DNA of 19,909 bases from an uncultured Fusobacterium sp. (GTDB taxonomy: Bacteria; Fusobacteriota; Fusobacteriia; Fusobacteriales; Fusobacteriaceae): contig UQOH01000039.1 of assembly GCA_900542625.1 (NCBI GenBank), positions 1 to 19,909 of the forward strand. Direction: 5' to 3'. The position numbers and the translations under genes are program-made. Positions 1-6,155 of the stretch are shown here, in pieces. Numbering within the stretch: the stretch's first letter is position 1; each line of letters begins with the position of its first letter. The notes below the pieces were generated by a model. The model saw only the letters and a program-made list of their open reading frames with translations, did no database searches and was not told where the DNA came from.

Positions 1-152
1 TTAACTTCGAAAGTAACTTTTTCTCCCTCTTCTAAAGTTTTGAATCCTTCTTTTTGGATTTCAGAGAAGTGTACGAATAAGTCTTTTCCCTCTTCAGAAG
101 TGATGAATCCAAATCCTTTTTCAGCGTTAAACCATTTTACTGTACCGTTCAT
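1..152 (-). CDS. Cold-shock protein, CspA family (3' end cut off by the window)
   Basis: Small single-domain OB-fold protein that binds single-stranded RNA and DNA and acts as an RNA chaperone in the cytoplasm. About 50 codons are visible, starting MNGTVKWFNAEKGFGFIT. Both nucleic-acid motifs are present: RNP1 (KGFGFI) at about residues 12-17 and RNP2 (LFVHF) at about 27-31. The family is usually 65-70 residues, so roughly 15-20 C-terminal residues lie beyond the left edge. The ATG at 150-152 follows a GGAGG (161-165) at 8-nt spacing. The gene has its own consensus promoter and a leader of about 125 nt, a common feature of csp mRNAs. The family is certain; which csp paralogue this is cannot be told from the sequence. 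Confidence 0.95.
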   Translation of the reverse strand, partial: MNGTVKWFNAEKGFGFITSEEGKDLFVHFSEIQKEGFKTLEEGEKVTFEV

Positions 153-277
153 TACAATTACCTCCATAAAAATACTTTTGTTTATTATGAATAGAAAAAT
201 AAATATTAGCTTTGATACATAAGTATTTTTTTTAAAGATACTTGTAACTCAAATCTATACTTCCTTTACTCTATTAC
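153..277 (-). promoter_or_regulatory. Long AU-rich 5' leader of the cold-shock gene
   Basis: The predicted transcript start lies near 277, giving a leader of about 125 nt. In the RNA the hexamer AAGUAU occurs three times (plus-strand positions 257-262, 238-243 and 172-177) and its complement AUACUU once (221-226). The copy at 168-177 can form a 10-bp helix with 221-230, only three nucleotides from the GGAGG. The copy at 238-243 offers a shorter local alternative. This is consistent with a temperature-sensitive leader, but that role is inferred. Confidence 0.45.
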
Positions 278-283
278 AATCCG

Positions 284-312
284 ATTATATCCTATTCCCA
301 TATTTTTGTCAA
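284..312 (-). promoter_or_regulatory. Consensus sigma-70 promoter for the cold-shock gene
   Basis: Read on the minus strand, TTGACA (307-312) and TATAAT (284-289) are separated by exactly 17 nt. Both hexamers match the consensus perfectly, so this is the strongest promoter seen in the window. Confidence 0.9.
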
Positions 313-377
313 TAGTATTTCCTTATTTTTTTGGATTTTCACTGTACTATAAAAGATACAATAATTCTTTTTTCAGA

Positions 378-2885
378 TTATAAATTCTTTTTCCAATCTG
401 CTATCATATTTCTTGATTTTGATACTATCTCTTCAATGCTGTTTTCAGCAGGAAAAACATCTCCTAAGACTTCAGCTGTTACTCTGCATGGTTTTGGAAA
501 TCTGCTTCCAAAAGGCATAGCTTTGTAGAAGCCGTCAATTCCGATAACTGTCACAGGAATATTTAACTCTTTAGAAAGAATTGCAAAGAATTTTTTAAAA
601 TCCTGAAGTTCTCCGTCTCTTGTTCTTGCTCCCTCTGGGAAGATAACAAGATTTTTCCCCTCTTTTAATACTTCTGCTGCTATTTGAAGACTTCCTTTCA
701 GGTTTTTGTTTATATCCACAAGAACAATATTTCCATGATCAGCAAGATATTTCATAACAGGTTTTTCAAAGTGTTTTTTTATTGCAAAATAGTATGTATT
801 TTTTGCCTGTTCCCAAGAGAAAAGATGTCCAACGGCGAAAGCATCTGCAAAACTTTCGTGATTTATAACATAAATTCTTGGCTCACTGCTTATTTTTTCC
901 TGTCCTTTTTTTGTTAATCTTAAATAGAATTTTAAAATAGGAGTAGTTAAAATTCTGAATATACCTACTACTGATGATTTTGGAAGGTTATAATCTATTT
1001 TCTCATTGAAAATATCTTTCCAGTCTACAGTTTCATTAGTGTAGAAATTACTGTGAGCTCTGATATATTCACAGATATCTCTCATTACCTTTATTCCTCC
1101 TGCTTCATCTTCATTTACAGTGAAACCGAAAGTTTTTTCTATAAAGGCGTTCATTTCTACCACATCAAGTGAGTCTAATCCTAAATCTATTTCAAGATGT
1201 GAATCAGGTGTAATTTCAAGATCGTGCTCTTTTTTCATATAAGCTGCAAGTGCCTGAAATTCTCTTGTTCCATATTCTTTATCATCTTTTTTTATTTCCT
1301 GCTTAACTTCTTTTTTAGTTTCAGGAGTTTTGCTGCTGTCATCATCAGCCTGACCGATAATATCCTTAAGCATAAATCTTCTTAATTTTCCAAGTTTTGT
1401 TTTTGGAAGTTCCTCTTTAACAATTTTAATTTCAAGAATTTTTCTGTATGCAGGAGCGTTGACATTGTAGCTGTCTATAATTTCCCATTTTAATGTTTCT
1501 GTTATATTTGTAATTTTCCTTTCTTTTACCTTATCAAAATCAGGATAAACAAGAGCAAGAAGGTGATTTTTATGCTCTACAACAGCTATATCATGGATAA
1601 GATCTGTTCCTTTAAATATTTCATTTTCAATATCAGCAGGGTTTATATTTTTTCCGTTTGATAAAACTATCATCTCTTTCTTTCTTCCAACGATAGTAAG
1701 GTATCCGTCTTCAAGTTTTCCTAAATCCCCTGTATGGAACCAGCCTTTTTCATCAACAGCCTCTTTTGTAGCCTCAGGTTTATTGTAATATCCTTTCATT
1801 ACATTTCTTCCTTTGACTATTATTTCTCCGTCTCTTGCAATTCTGATGTTTACTCCGGGAATTGCTGTTCCTACAGTTCCGATACGTTCTTCATCAGGTC
1901 TGTTGAAAGCAATAATAGGAGATGTTTCTGTAAGCCCGTAACCTTCCAGAATTTTTATTCCAAGAACTTTAAAATCTTCTATGATTGAAGGCTCGATTTT
2001 TGCTCCGCCGGAAACAAGGAATCTTATGTTTCCACCTAAACCTTCTTGTACTTTTTTAAATATTATTCTGCTTAAAGTTCTGCTGTTTATTTTTTTACAT
2101 AAGTTAAATATTGTCTGAGCTTTTTTATCTGCTTTTATTTTTCCCATAATTCCTTTGTGAATCATTTCCCAAAGTCTTGGGACCCCGACAACTATTGTTA
2201 TCTTATATTTTTTTAGAGCACTTTGAATAGCCTGTGCTGAAAGCTCATCTATTATTACAACAAGTGTTCCAATATGTATTGCCATTAAAAGATTTATTGA
2301 TAAAGGCAGAACATGGTGATAAGGAAGAAGAGCAAGGACTCTGTCCTGTGGTGTTGCCAGTTTTATCTCTGTAATAGCGTCAACGTTTGACATCAGGTTA
2401 TCAAATGTAAGAACAACTCCTTTTGGATTTCCTGTTGTTCCTGAAGTATATAAAAGAACTCCTGTATCTTCAGGTTCCGGTGAATAAATTGCATACTCAT
2501 CAACTTCAAAACTTTCAGGAACAGTTATCTCATCAACATTTAAAACTTTTATATCTTTTTCAGAAAGTTCAACTGCTTCTTTGGCTGTTTCAAAATTTTT
2601 CTTTGATGTAAATATATATTTTGGTTCAGAATCTCTTAAAATATATTCAAGCTCTTTTGCTGTATATCCTGCATCAATATTTACAGGAACTTTTTTTCCA
2701 TTCCATATTCCAAAGAAACTGCATATAAATTCAGGTCTGTTCTCCATAAAGATTACAACCTTATCATTTTTATCCCCTTTTAATAAAGAAGAAAGATATT
2801 TTGCTGTTCTTATTAAATCTTTATAAGTATACTCCTTATCTTTAAAAAATACTGCCTCTTTATTAAAATCTTTTACAAACTTCAT
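378..2885 (-). CDS. Acyl-CoA/acyl-ACP ligase + acyl carrier domain + PlsC-type acyltransferase fusion (Aas-like)
   Basis: An 835-residue three-part protein for acyl activation and transfer to a lysophospholipid or glycerophosphate, probably at the inner membrane face. Residues 1-510 are an AMP-forming ligase: YTSGTTGNPKG at 146-156, GYGLTETSP at 315-323, TGD at 385-387 and a candidate catalytic lysine at about K500 (PKTKLGK). A charged linker (about 511-540) leads to an acyl carrier domain (about 541-612) with LGLDSL, where Ser572 is the expected phosphopantetheine site. The C-terminal domain (about 640-835) is a PlsC-type acyltransferase with NHESFAD (HX4D, H676/D681) and FPEGARTRDG (749-758). 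The order is the reverse of E. coli Aas, where the acyltransferase comes first, and the ACP is built in. GGAGG precedes the ATG. It is the last gene of the hemolysin III/small-protein operon. Substrate specificity is not shown by the sequence. Confidence 0.92.
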   Translation of the reverse strand: MKFVKDFNKEAVFFKDKEYTYKDLIRTAKYLSSLLKGDKNDKVVIFMENRPEFICSFFGIWNGKKVPVNIDAGYTAKELEYILRDSEPKYIFTSKKNFETAKEAVELSEKDIKVLNVDEITVPESFEVDEYAIYSPEPEDTGVLLYTSGTTGNPKGVVLTFDNLMSNVDAITEIKLATPQDRVLALLPYHHVLPLSINLLMAIHIGTLVVIIDELSAQAIQSALKKYKITIVVGVPRLWEMIHKGIMGKIKADKKAQTIFNLCKKINSRTLSRIIFKKVQEGLGGNIRFLVSGGAKIEPSIIEDFKVLGIKILEGYGLTETSPIIAFNRPDEERIGTVGTAIPGVNIRIARDGEIIVKGRNVMKGYYNKPEATKEAVDEKGWFHTGDLGKLEDGYLTIVGRKKEMIVLSNGKNINPADIENEIFKGTDLIHDIAVVEHKNHLLALVYPDFDKVKERKITNITETLKWEIIDSYNVNAPAYRKILEIKIVKEELPKTKLGKLRRFMLKDIIGQADDDSSKTPETKKEVKQEIKKDDKEYGTREFQALAAYMKKEHDLEITPDSHLEIDLGLDSLDVVEMNAFIEKTFGFTVNEDEAGGIKVMRDICEYIRAHSNFYTNETVDWKDIFNEKIDYNLPKSSVVGIFRILTTPILKFYLRLTKKGQEKISSEPRIYVINHESFADAFAVGHLFSWEQAKNTYYFAIKKHFEKPVMKYLADHGNIVLVDINKNLKGSLQIAAEVLKEGKNLVIFPEGARTRDGELQDFKKFFAILSKELNIPVTVIGIDGFYKAMPFGSRFPKPCRVTAEVLGDVFPAENSIEEIVSKSRNMIADWKKNL

Positions 2886-2895
2886 GTATTCCTCC

Positions 2896-3042
2896 TTAAA
2901 GATTGTCGATTATCTCTTCCAATTCTTTTTTGTCTTCTGAATTCAAGTCTATTCCTTTTTTTAATTTATATAAAATTTCAGAATCCTGACCTGTCATACT
3001 TTTTTCAAGTATTTTTATTATTAGTTTTATATAAAAATTCAT
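2896..3042 (-). CDS. Small 48-residue protein of unknown function
   Basis: A 48-codon frame (MNFYIKLIIKILEKSM..., ending ELEEIIDNL) between the hemolysin III-like gene and the fusion gene. GGGAG precedes the ATG at 5-nt spacing. Its TAA directly abuts the GGAGG of the fusion gene, 10 nt before that gene's start, so translation of the two is probably coupled. The protein has a short hydrophobic/basic N-terminal helix (about residues 2-13), then a charged Lys/Glu-rich helical half. There is no signal peptide and no full membrane span. I recognise no family. The filled gap, the ribosome site and the tight spacing support a real gene. It may partner the fusion enzyme, but that is a guess from position only. 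Confidence 0.75.
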   Translation of the reverse strand: MNFYIKLIIKILEKSMTGQDSEILYKLKKGIDLNSEDKKELEEIIDNL

Positions 3043-3069
3043 TTCATCTCCCTTTTATAATTTTATAGA

Positions 3070-3705
3070 TTACTGCATTGCTGTCATAGGCAGGTAATAT
3101 ATTGAAAAAAAGTTGCAGACACTTCCTCCAATCACGAAAAGATGCCATATTGCGTGACCGAATTTTATTTTTTTCATCATATAAACCACAGCACCTGCAG
3201 AGTATGTTATTCCTCCGGCTATAAGGCAGTTTAAAGATACAGTATTTAAGGCTGTTTTTATATCTTTAAAAACAAAAATTACCATCCAGCCCATAAACAG
3301 ATAGATCAGCGTAGAAACTAATTTAAATCTTCCTGTAAAAAATATTTTAAATATTACTCCTATAAGAGTCAAACCCCATTGGGCAAAAAAGATTATCCAT
3401 TTTTTAGGCCCTGTAAGAACAGTAAATATATATGGTGTATAAGAGGCTGATATTAATATATAAATTGCAGCATGATCCAGAATTCTGAATATCTGCTTAA
3501 TTTTTCCTATCTTTAATATATGATATGTGCCTGACATTGTGTATAAAAAAATAAGAGCAGCACCAAAAATTATACTTCCTATAATATATCCTGTTTCTCC
3601 TATTTTTAGTGAACGGTTTATAAGAGCTATAAGCCCGGAAATAGCCATTCCTGCACCTATATAATGAGTTATTGCACTTAGATATTCTTCATAATTTTCT
3701 TTCAT
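3070..3705 (-). CDS. Hemolysin III / TrhA (PAQR superfamily) integral membrane protein
   Basis: A 211-residue polytopic membrane protein with seven probable spans. Family hallmarks are visible: an early HYIGAG (about 14-19), SGTYH (about 58-62), LDHAAIYILISASYTPY (about 76-92) and the C-terminal GHAIWHLFVIGGS, whose histidines, with the earlier ones, form the metal site typical of the PAQR/CREST group. Length is normal for the family. Bacterial members are called hemolysin III from one heterologous assay; relatives (TrhA) are linked to membrane energetics and fluidity, so toxin activity should not be assumed. ATG at 3703-3705 follows GGAGG (3714-3718) at 8 nt. First gene of an operon with the 48-residue protein and the acyl-ligase fusion, pointing to a membrane-lipid role. 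Confidence 0.9.
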   Translation of the reverse strand: MKENYEEYLSAITHYIGAGMAISGLIALINRSLKIGETGYIIGSIIFGAALIFLYTMSGTYHILKIGKIKQIFRILDHAAIYILISASYTPYIFTVLTGPKKWIIFFAQWGLTLIGVIFKIFFTGRFKLVSTLIYLFMGWMVIFVFKDIKTALNTVSLNCLIAGGITYSAGAVVYMMKKIKFGHAIWHLFVIGGSVCNFFSIYYLPMTAMQ

Positions 3706-3728
3706 AGGTCGTACCTCCTTTAAGTATT

Positions 3729-3757
3729 ATAATAGCTCATTACTTGGAAAATGTCTA
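3729..3757 (-). promoter_or_regulatory. Probable promoter of the hemolysin III-like operon
   Basis: On the minus strand, TAGACA (3752-3757) lies 17 nt before TATTAT (3729-3734), which overlaps a second frame of the same box (TATAAT). The transcript would start near 3722, just ahead of the GGAGG, giving a very short leader. Confidence 0.6.
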
Positions 3758-3813
3758 TAAATTTTACATTTCACCTGCTCCTTTTCCATTATCTGCACTA
3801 TTTTAAAATAACA

Positions 3814-3842
3814 TTGTAAAATTTTCGTTTTCATGGTAAAAT
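3814..3842 (+). promoter_or_regulatory. Probable pssA promoter with extended -10
   Basis: TTGTAA (3814-3819), 17-nt spacer, then TAAAAT (3837-3842) preceded by TGG, which gives an extended -10. The -35 match is only 4 of 6. A transcript from about 3849 would leave a leader of roughly 33 nt to the ATG at 3882. Confidence 0.5.
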
Positions 3843-3854
3843 CAATTGATTTTA
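3837..3854. promoter_or_regulatory. 18-bp perfect palindrome over the pssA -10 and start site (candidate operator)
   Basis: TAAAATCAATTGATTTTA reads the same on both strands and covers the proposed -10 box and transcript start of pssA. A dimeric repressor bound here would block initiation. In DNA this AT-rich a palindrome of this length can arise by chance about once per 20 kb, so only its placement makes it notable. Confidence 0.35.
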
Positions 3855-3881
3855 TTTTTATAATAGGAAGTGATTTTAATT

Positions 3882-4634
3882 ATGGTAGAAAAAAAATATT
3901 TAGCACCTAATGCAATTACAGCTGCTAATATGCTTCTTGGGTATCTGAGTATAACTTCTTCAATAAGAGGAAATATAGATTACGCAATATGGTTTATCTT
4001 TTTAGCAATGGTATGTGACGGACTTGATGGAAAAACAGCAAGAAAACTTGATGCTTTCAGTGAATTTGGTAAAGAATTTGACTCATTCTCTGATGCAATC
4101 TCTTTTGGTATTGCTCCAAGTATTTTAGTTTATTCTATATTATCTGCTCCGGATAAATTCTCATCATTTATTTCTTCTGCAGCTGCTGTTAAATTTGCAT
4201 CATTTGTAATTCCTGTTGCATTTATTTATGCTCTTTGCGGAGTTATGAGACTTGTTAAATTCAATGTAATAACTACTGCATCTGAAGAAAAAGATGATTT
4301 CAGCGGAATGCCTATCCCAAACGGAGCAGCATCTGTAATATCATATCTTCTTATTACTCAATCTCTTGAAAAACATTTTAATTATGGATTTTTCAATGTT
4401 GAAGTATTTATTGCTATAACTATTATAGCTGCTATTTTAATGGTGTCTACAATTACTTTCCTTACTCCGGATAAAGTATTTAAGTTTATACCTAAAAAAT
4501 TTATGGTGCCTTTTATTATTTTAGTTCTGGTAACATTAAAATACAGCATGTTTATAATTTCTTTCTATTACATAATATATAACTTATTCCAATATCACTT
4601 ATATAGAAAAGAATTAAAAAATTCAAATGATTAA
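3882..4634 (+). CDS. pssA: CDP-diacylglycerol-serine O-phosphatidyltransferase (phosphatidylserine synthase)
   Basis: Integral membrane enzyme that transfers phosphatidyl from CDP-diacylglycerol to L-serine, the first step to phosphatidylserine and phosphatidylethanolamine. The full CDP-alcohol phosphotransferase signature D-x2-DG-x2-AR-x8-G-x3-D-x3-D is present at residues 46-71 (DGLDGKTAR ... FGKEFDSFSD), with all four aspartates. Several hydrophobic spans follow, as in the PssA subfamily, and the length of 250 residues is normal. The frame stays open to a GTG at 3870, but AGGAAG (3865-3870) overlaps that codon and is correctly placed only for the ATG at 3882. It is divergent from the hemolysin III operon and 16 nt upstream of the GT9 gene, with which it forms an operon. 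The serine-versus-glycerol-phosphate choice is made from overall similarity, not from a single residue. Confidence 0.88.
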   Translation: MVEKKYLAPNAITAANMLLGYLSITSSIRGNIDYAIWFIFLAMVCDGLDGKTARKLDAFSEFGKEFDSFSDAISFGIAPSILVYSILSAPDKFSSFISSAAAVKFASFVIPVAFIYALCGVMRLVKFNVITTASEEKDDFSGMPIPNGAASVISYLLITQSLEKHFNYGFFNVEVFIAITIIAAILMVSTITFLTPDKVFKFIPKKFMVPFIILVLVTLKYSMFIISFYYIIYNLFQYHLYRKELKNSND

Positions 4635-4650
4635 TATTTAAGGAGAACTT

Positions 4651-5688
4651 ATGAAAATATTAGTTGTAAGATTTAAACAGATTGGAGATTCAATTCTTGC
4701 ATCACCTATATGCAACAGTCTGAAACAGACTTTTCCTGATGCAGAAGTAGATTATGTTTTATACGAGCATGTTTCACCTTTGTTTGAAAATCATAAATAT
4801 ATTGATAATGTTATTACAATTACAAAAAAAGAACAGAAAAACTGGTTTAAATATCTTACAAAAGCATGGAAAGTTACAAGAAAAAAATACGATATTGTAA
4901 TAGATATTATGTCTACTCCAAAAAGTGAGGTATTTACTCTGTTTTCTTTAGGTGCAAAATACAGAATAGGACGTACTAAAAAAGGAAGAGGATATACTTA
5001 CACTCACAAAATAGATGAACCTGTTGATGCAAAAGATAAGGTTGATAAGTTTCTTAGAATGCTTAAACCTATTGAAAGAGATTGCGAAATTAAATACGAC
5101 AGAAACTTTACAATTACTGTTACACCGGAAGAAAAACTTTATTTAAGAAATAAAATGGAAAAAGCGGGAATTGATTTTTCAAAACCTGTTATTGCATGTT
5201 CTGTGACTTCAAGAGTACCAAGAAAAATATATCCTATTGATTATATGACAACAGTTATAAAGACTCTTCTGAATGATTTAAAAGATATTCAAATGATTTT
5301 TTATTATTCACCGGATCAGAAATCGTTCATTAAAGATGTACATGAAAATATGCTTGGAAATGATAAAAGAATTTTTTCAAATATAGAAACAGCATCTATC
5401 AGAGAGCTTGCAATGCTTTTAGATAATTGTGATTTCTTCTTTGGTAATGAAGGAGGACCAAGACATCTTGCTCAGGCTCTGGATATTCCAAGTTTTGCTA
5501 TATACTGCCCTGAATCAGATAAAAAAGAATGGCTGCCTTATACAAATGATAAACATCAAGGAGTTATTTCAAATGATATGGCTGATAATTTTGAAGGAAT
5601 GACAAGAGATGAGATTTACAGATTGATTACTCCGGAATATGTAGTTGAACAAGTTGAAAATTTATTTAATAAATATGTAAAAAAATAA
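4651..5688 (+). CDS. Glycosyltransferase family 9 (ADP-heptose:LPS heptosyltransferase family)
   Basis: A 345-residue cytoplasmic/peripheral glycosyltransferase of the GT-B fold that adds a heptose-type sugar to the growing lipopolysaccharide core. The N-terminus MKILVVRFKQIGDSILASP is the typical GT9 opening (Rx4GD), and the acceptor domain follows. The C-terminal donor site carries FFGNEGGPRHLAQALDIPS (about residues 268-286), matching the (N/D)(D/E)(G/S)G..H.A.A pattern of ADP-heptose transferases, then the acidic/aromatic stretch near PESDKKEWLPY. The ATG follows AAGGAGA and lies 16 nt after pssA, so both are probably one transcript. The family is secure; the exact transfer (heptosyltransferase I, II, III or another sugar) is not resolved. 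A Gram-negative envelope is implied. Confidence 0.85.
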   Translation: MKILVVRFKQIGDSILASPICNSLKQTFPDAEVDYVLYEHVSPLFENHKYIDNVITITKKEQKNWFKYLTKAWKVTRKKYDIVIDIMSTPKSEVFTLFSLGAKYRIGRTKKGRGYTYTHKIDEPVDAKDKVDKFLRMLKPIERDCEIKYDRNFTITVTPEEKLYLRNKMEKAGIDFSKPVIACSVTSRVPRKIYPIDYMTTVIKTLLNDLKDIQMIFYYSPDQKSFIKDVHENMLGNDKRIFSNIETASIRELAMLLDNCDFFFGNEGGPRHLAQALDIPSFAIYCPESDKKEWLPYTNDKHQGVISNDMADNFEGMTRDEIYRLITPEYVVEQVENLFNKYVKK

Positions 5689-5703
5689 TATTTTTATAAA
5701 AAC

Positions 5704-5736
5704 AAAGGATTGCTGCAGCTTACAGCAATCCTTTTT
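5704..5736. terminator. Bidirectional intrinsic terminator between the GT9 gene and the convergent orphan
   Basis: A 12-bp perfect stem, AAAGGATTGCTG (5704-5715) with CAGCAATCCTTT (5723-5734), has a 7-nt loop and is followed by TTTTTGTTTTT on the plus strand. On the minus strand the run TTTGTTTTTAT follows. It therefore can end both the pssA-GT9 transcript and the convergent transcript from the right. Confidence 0.9.
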
Positions 5737-5740
5737 GTTT

Positions 5741-6082
5741 TTACTTTACTATTTCTTTAACTTTTTCTGCTGCCTCTTTATTATATCTTACAGTTTCCGT
5801 AAAGAAAGTGTAGTTATTATAATTAAGAGAAATTTCAAGTTCCTTGTTTCCTTTGAAGATTGTTTCAGCAACTTTCAAACGATTTATTTTTCTGTTTACT
5901 ACAGCAGAAAACCATATATCCAGCCATTTACAAATTTTTGAAACTTCCATCTCATCAAAAGAAAATTCAATATATCTTTCCATTGTAGATTTCTTTTCAG
6001 CGTCGCTTAACTCTGCTCCAAAGTTTTCATCTGCATGAATTACCTGCAGGTTAGTCAGTAATAATCCTTTTTCTTGTGTCAT
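5741..6082 (-). CDS. Hypothetical protein, 113 residues
   Basis: I do not recognise a family. The protein begins MTQEKGLLLTNLQVIHADENFG. It has no signal peptide or membrane span, and alternates acidic and basic stretches with one aromatic cluster (KICKWLDIWFSAV, about residues 48-60). The C-terminal third ends in a basic, probably helical tail (EKVKEIVK). A GAGGAG lies just before the ATG. It is 73 nt downstream of the PP-loop enzyme gene and ends at the two-way terminator. I see no convincing promoter of its own, only a weak TGATACACT box, so it may be the last gene of the hemW operon. Codon usage looks like that of its neighbours. It is probably real and lineage-specific. Confidence 0.75.
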   Translation of the reverse strand: MTQEKGLLLTNLQVIHADENFGAELSDAEKKSTMERYIEFSFDEMEVSKICKWLDIWFSAVVNRKINRLKVAETIFKGNKELEISLNYNNYTFFTETVRYNKEAAEKVKEIVK

Positions 6083-6155
6083 ATTGCTCCTCTCCCTGTC
6101 TTTTTCTTTTTAGTGTATCAGAATATCTTATCGCAAATTTGTTTATGTTCCTTTA

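Noticed and set aside
313..377. Terminator for the acyl-ligase fusion gene
   Set aside because: Only weak pairings such as TGTA/TACA are present, without a T run. I cannot support a terminator here.
331..528. Plus-strand open frame of 65 codons overlapping the 3' end of the fusion gene
   Set aside because: It is the antisense shadow of the acyltransferase domain, with no ribosome site. The same applies to other plus-strand frames over minus-strand genes, such as 1734-1988, 10597-10971, 13013-13207 and 14031-14309.
3859..3864. TATAAT just upstream of pssA
   Set aside because: Transcription from it would start at or after the ribosome site, and no -35 lies at 16-18 nt. The extended -10 at 3837-3842 fits better.
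3870..3881. GTG start adding four residues to pssA
   Set aside because: The AGGAAG ribosome site overlaps the GTG, so only the ATG at 3882 can use it.
6083..6155. Separate promoter for the 113-residue orphan
   Set aside because: The best box is TGATACACT with no acceptable -35, so it is too weak to call.
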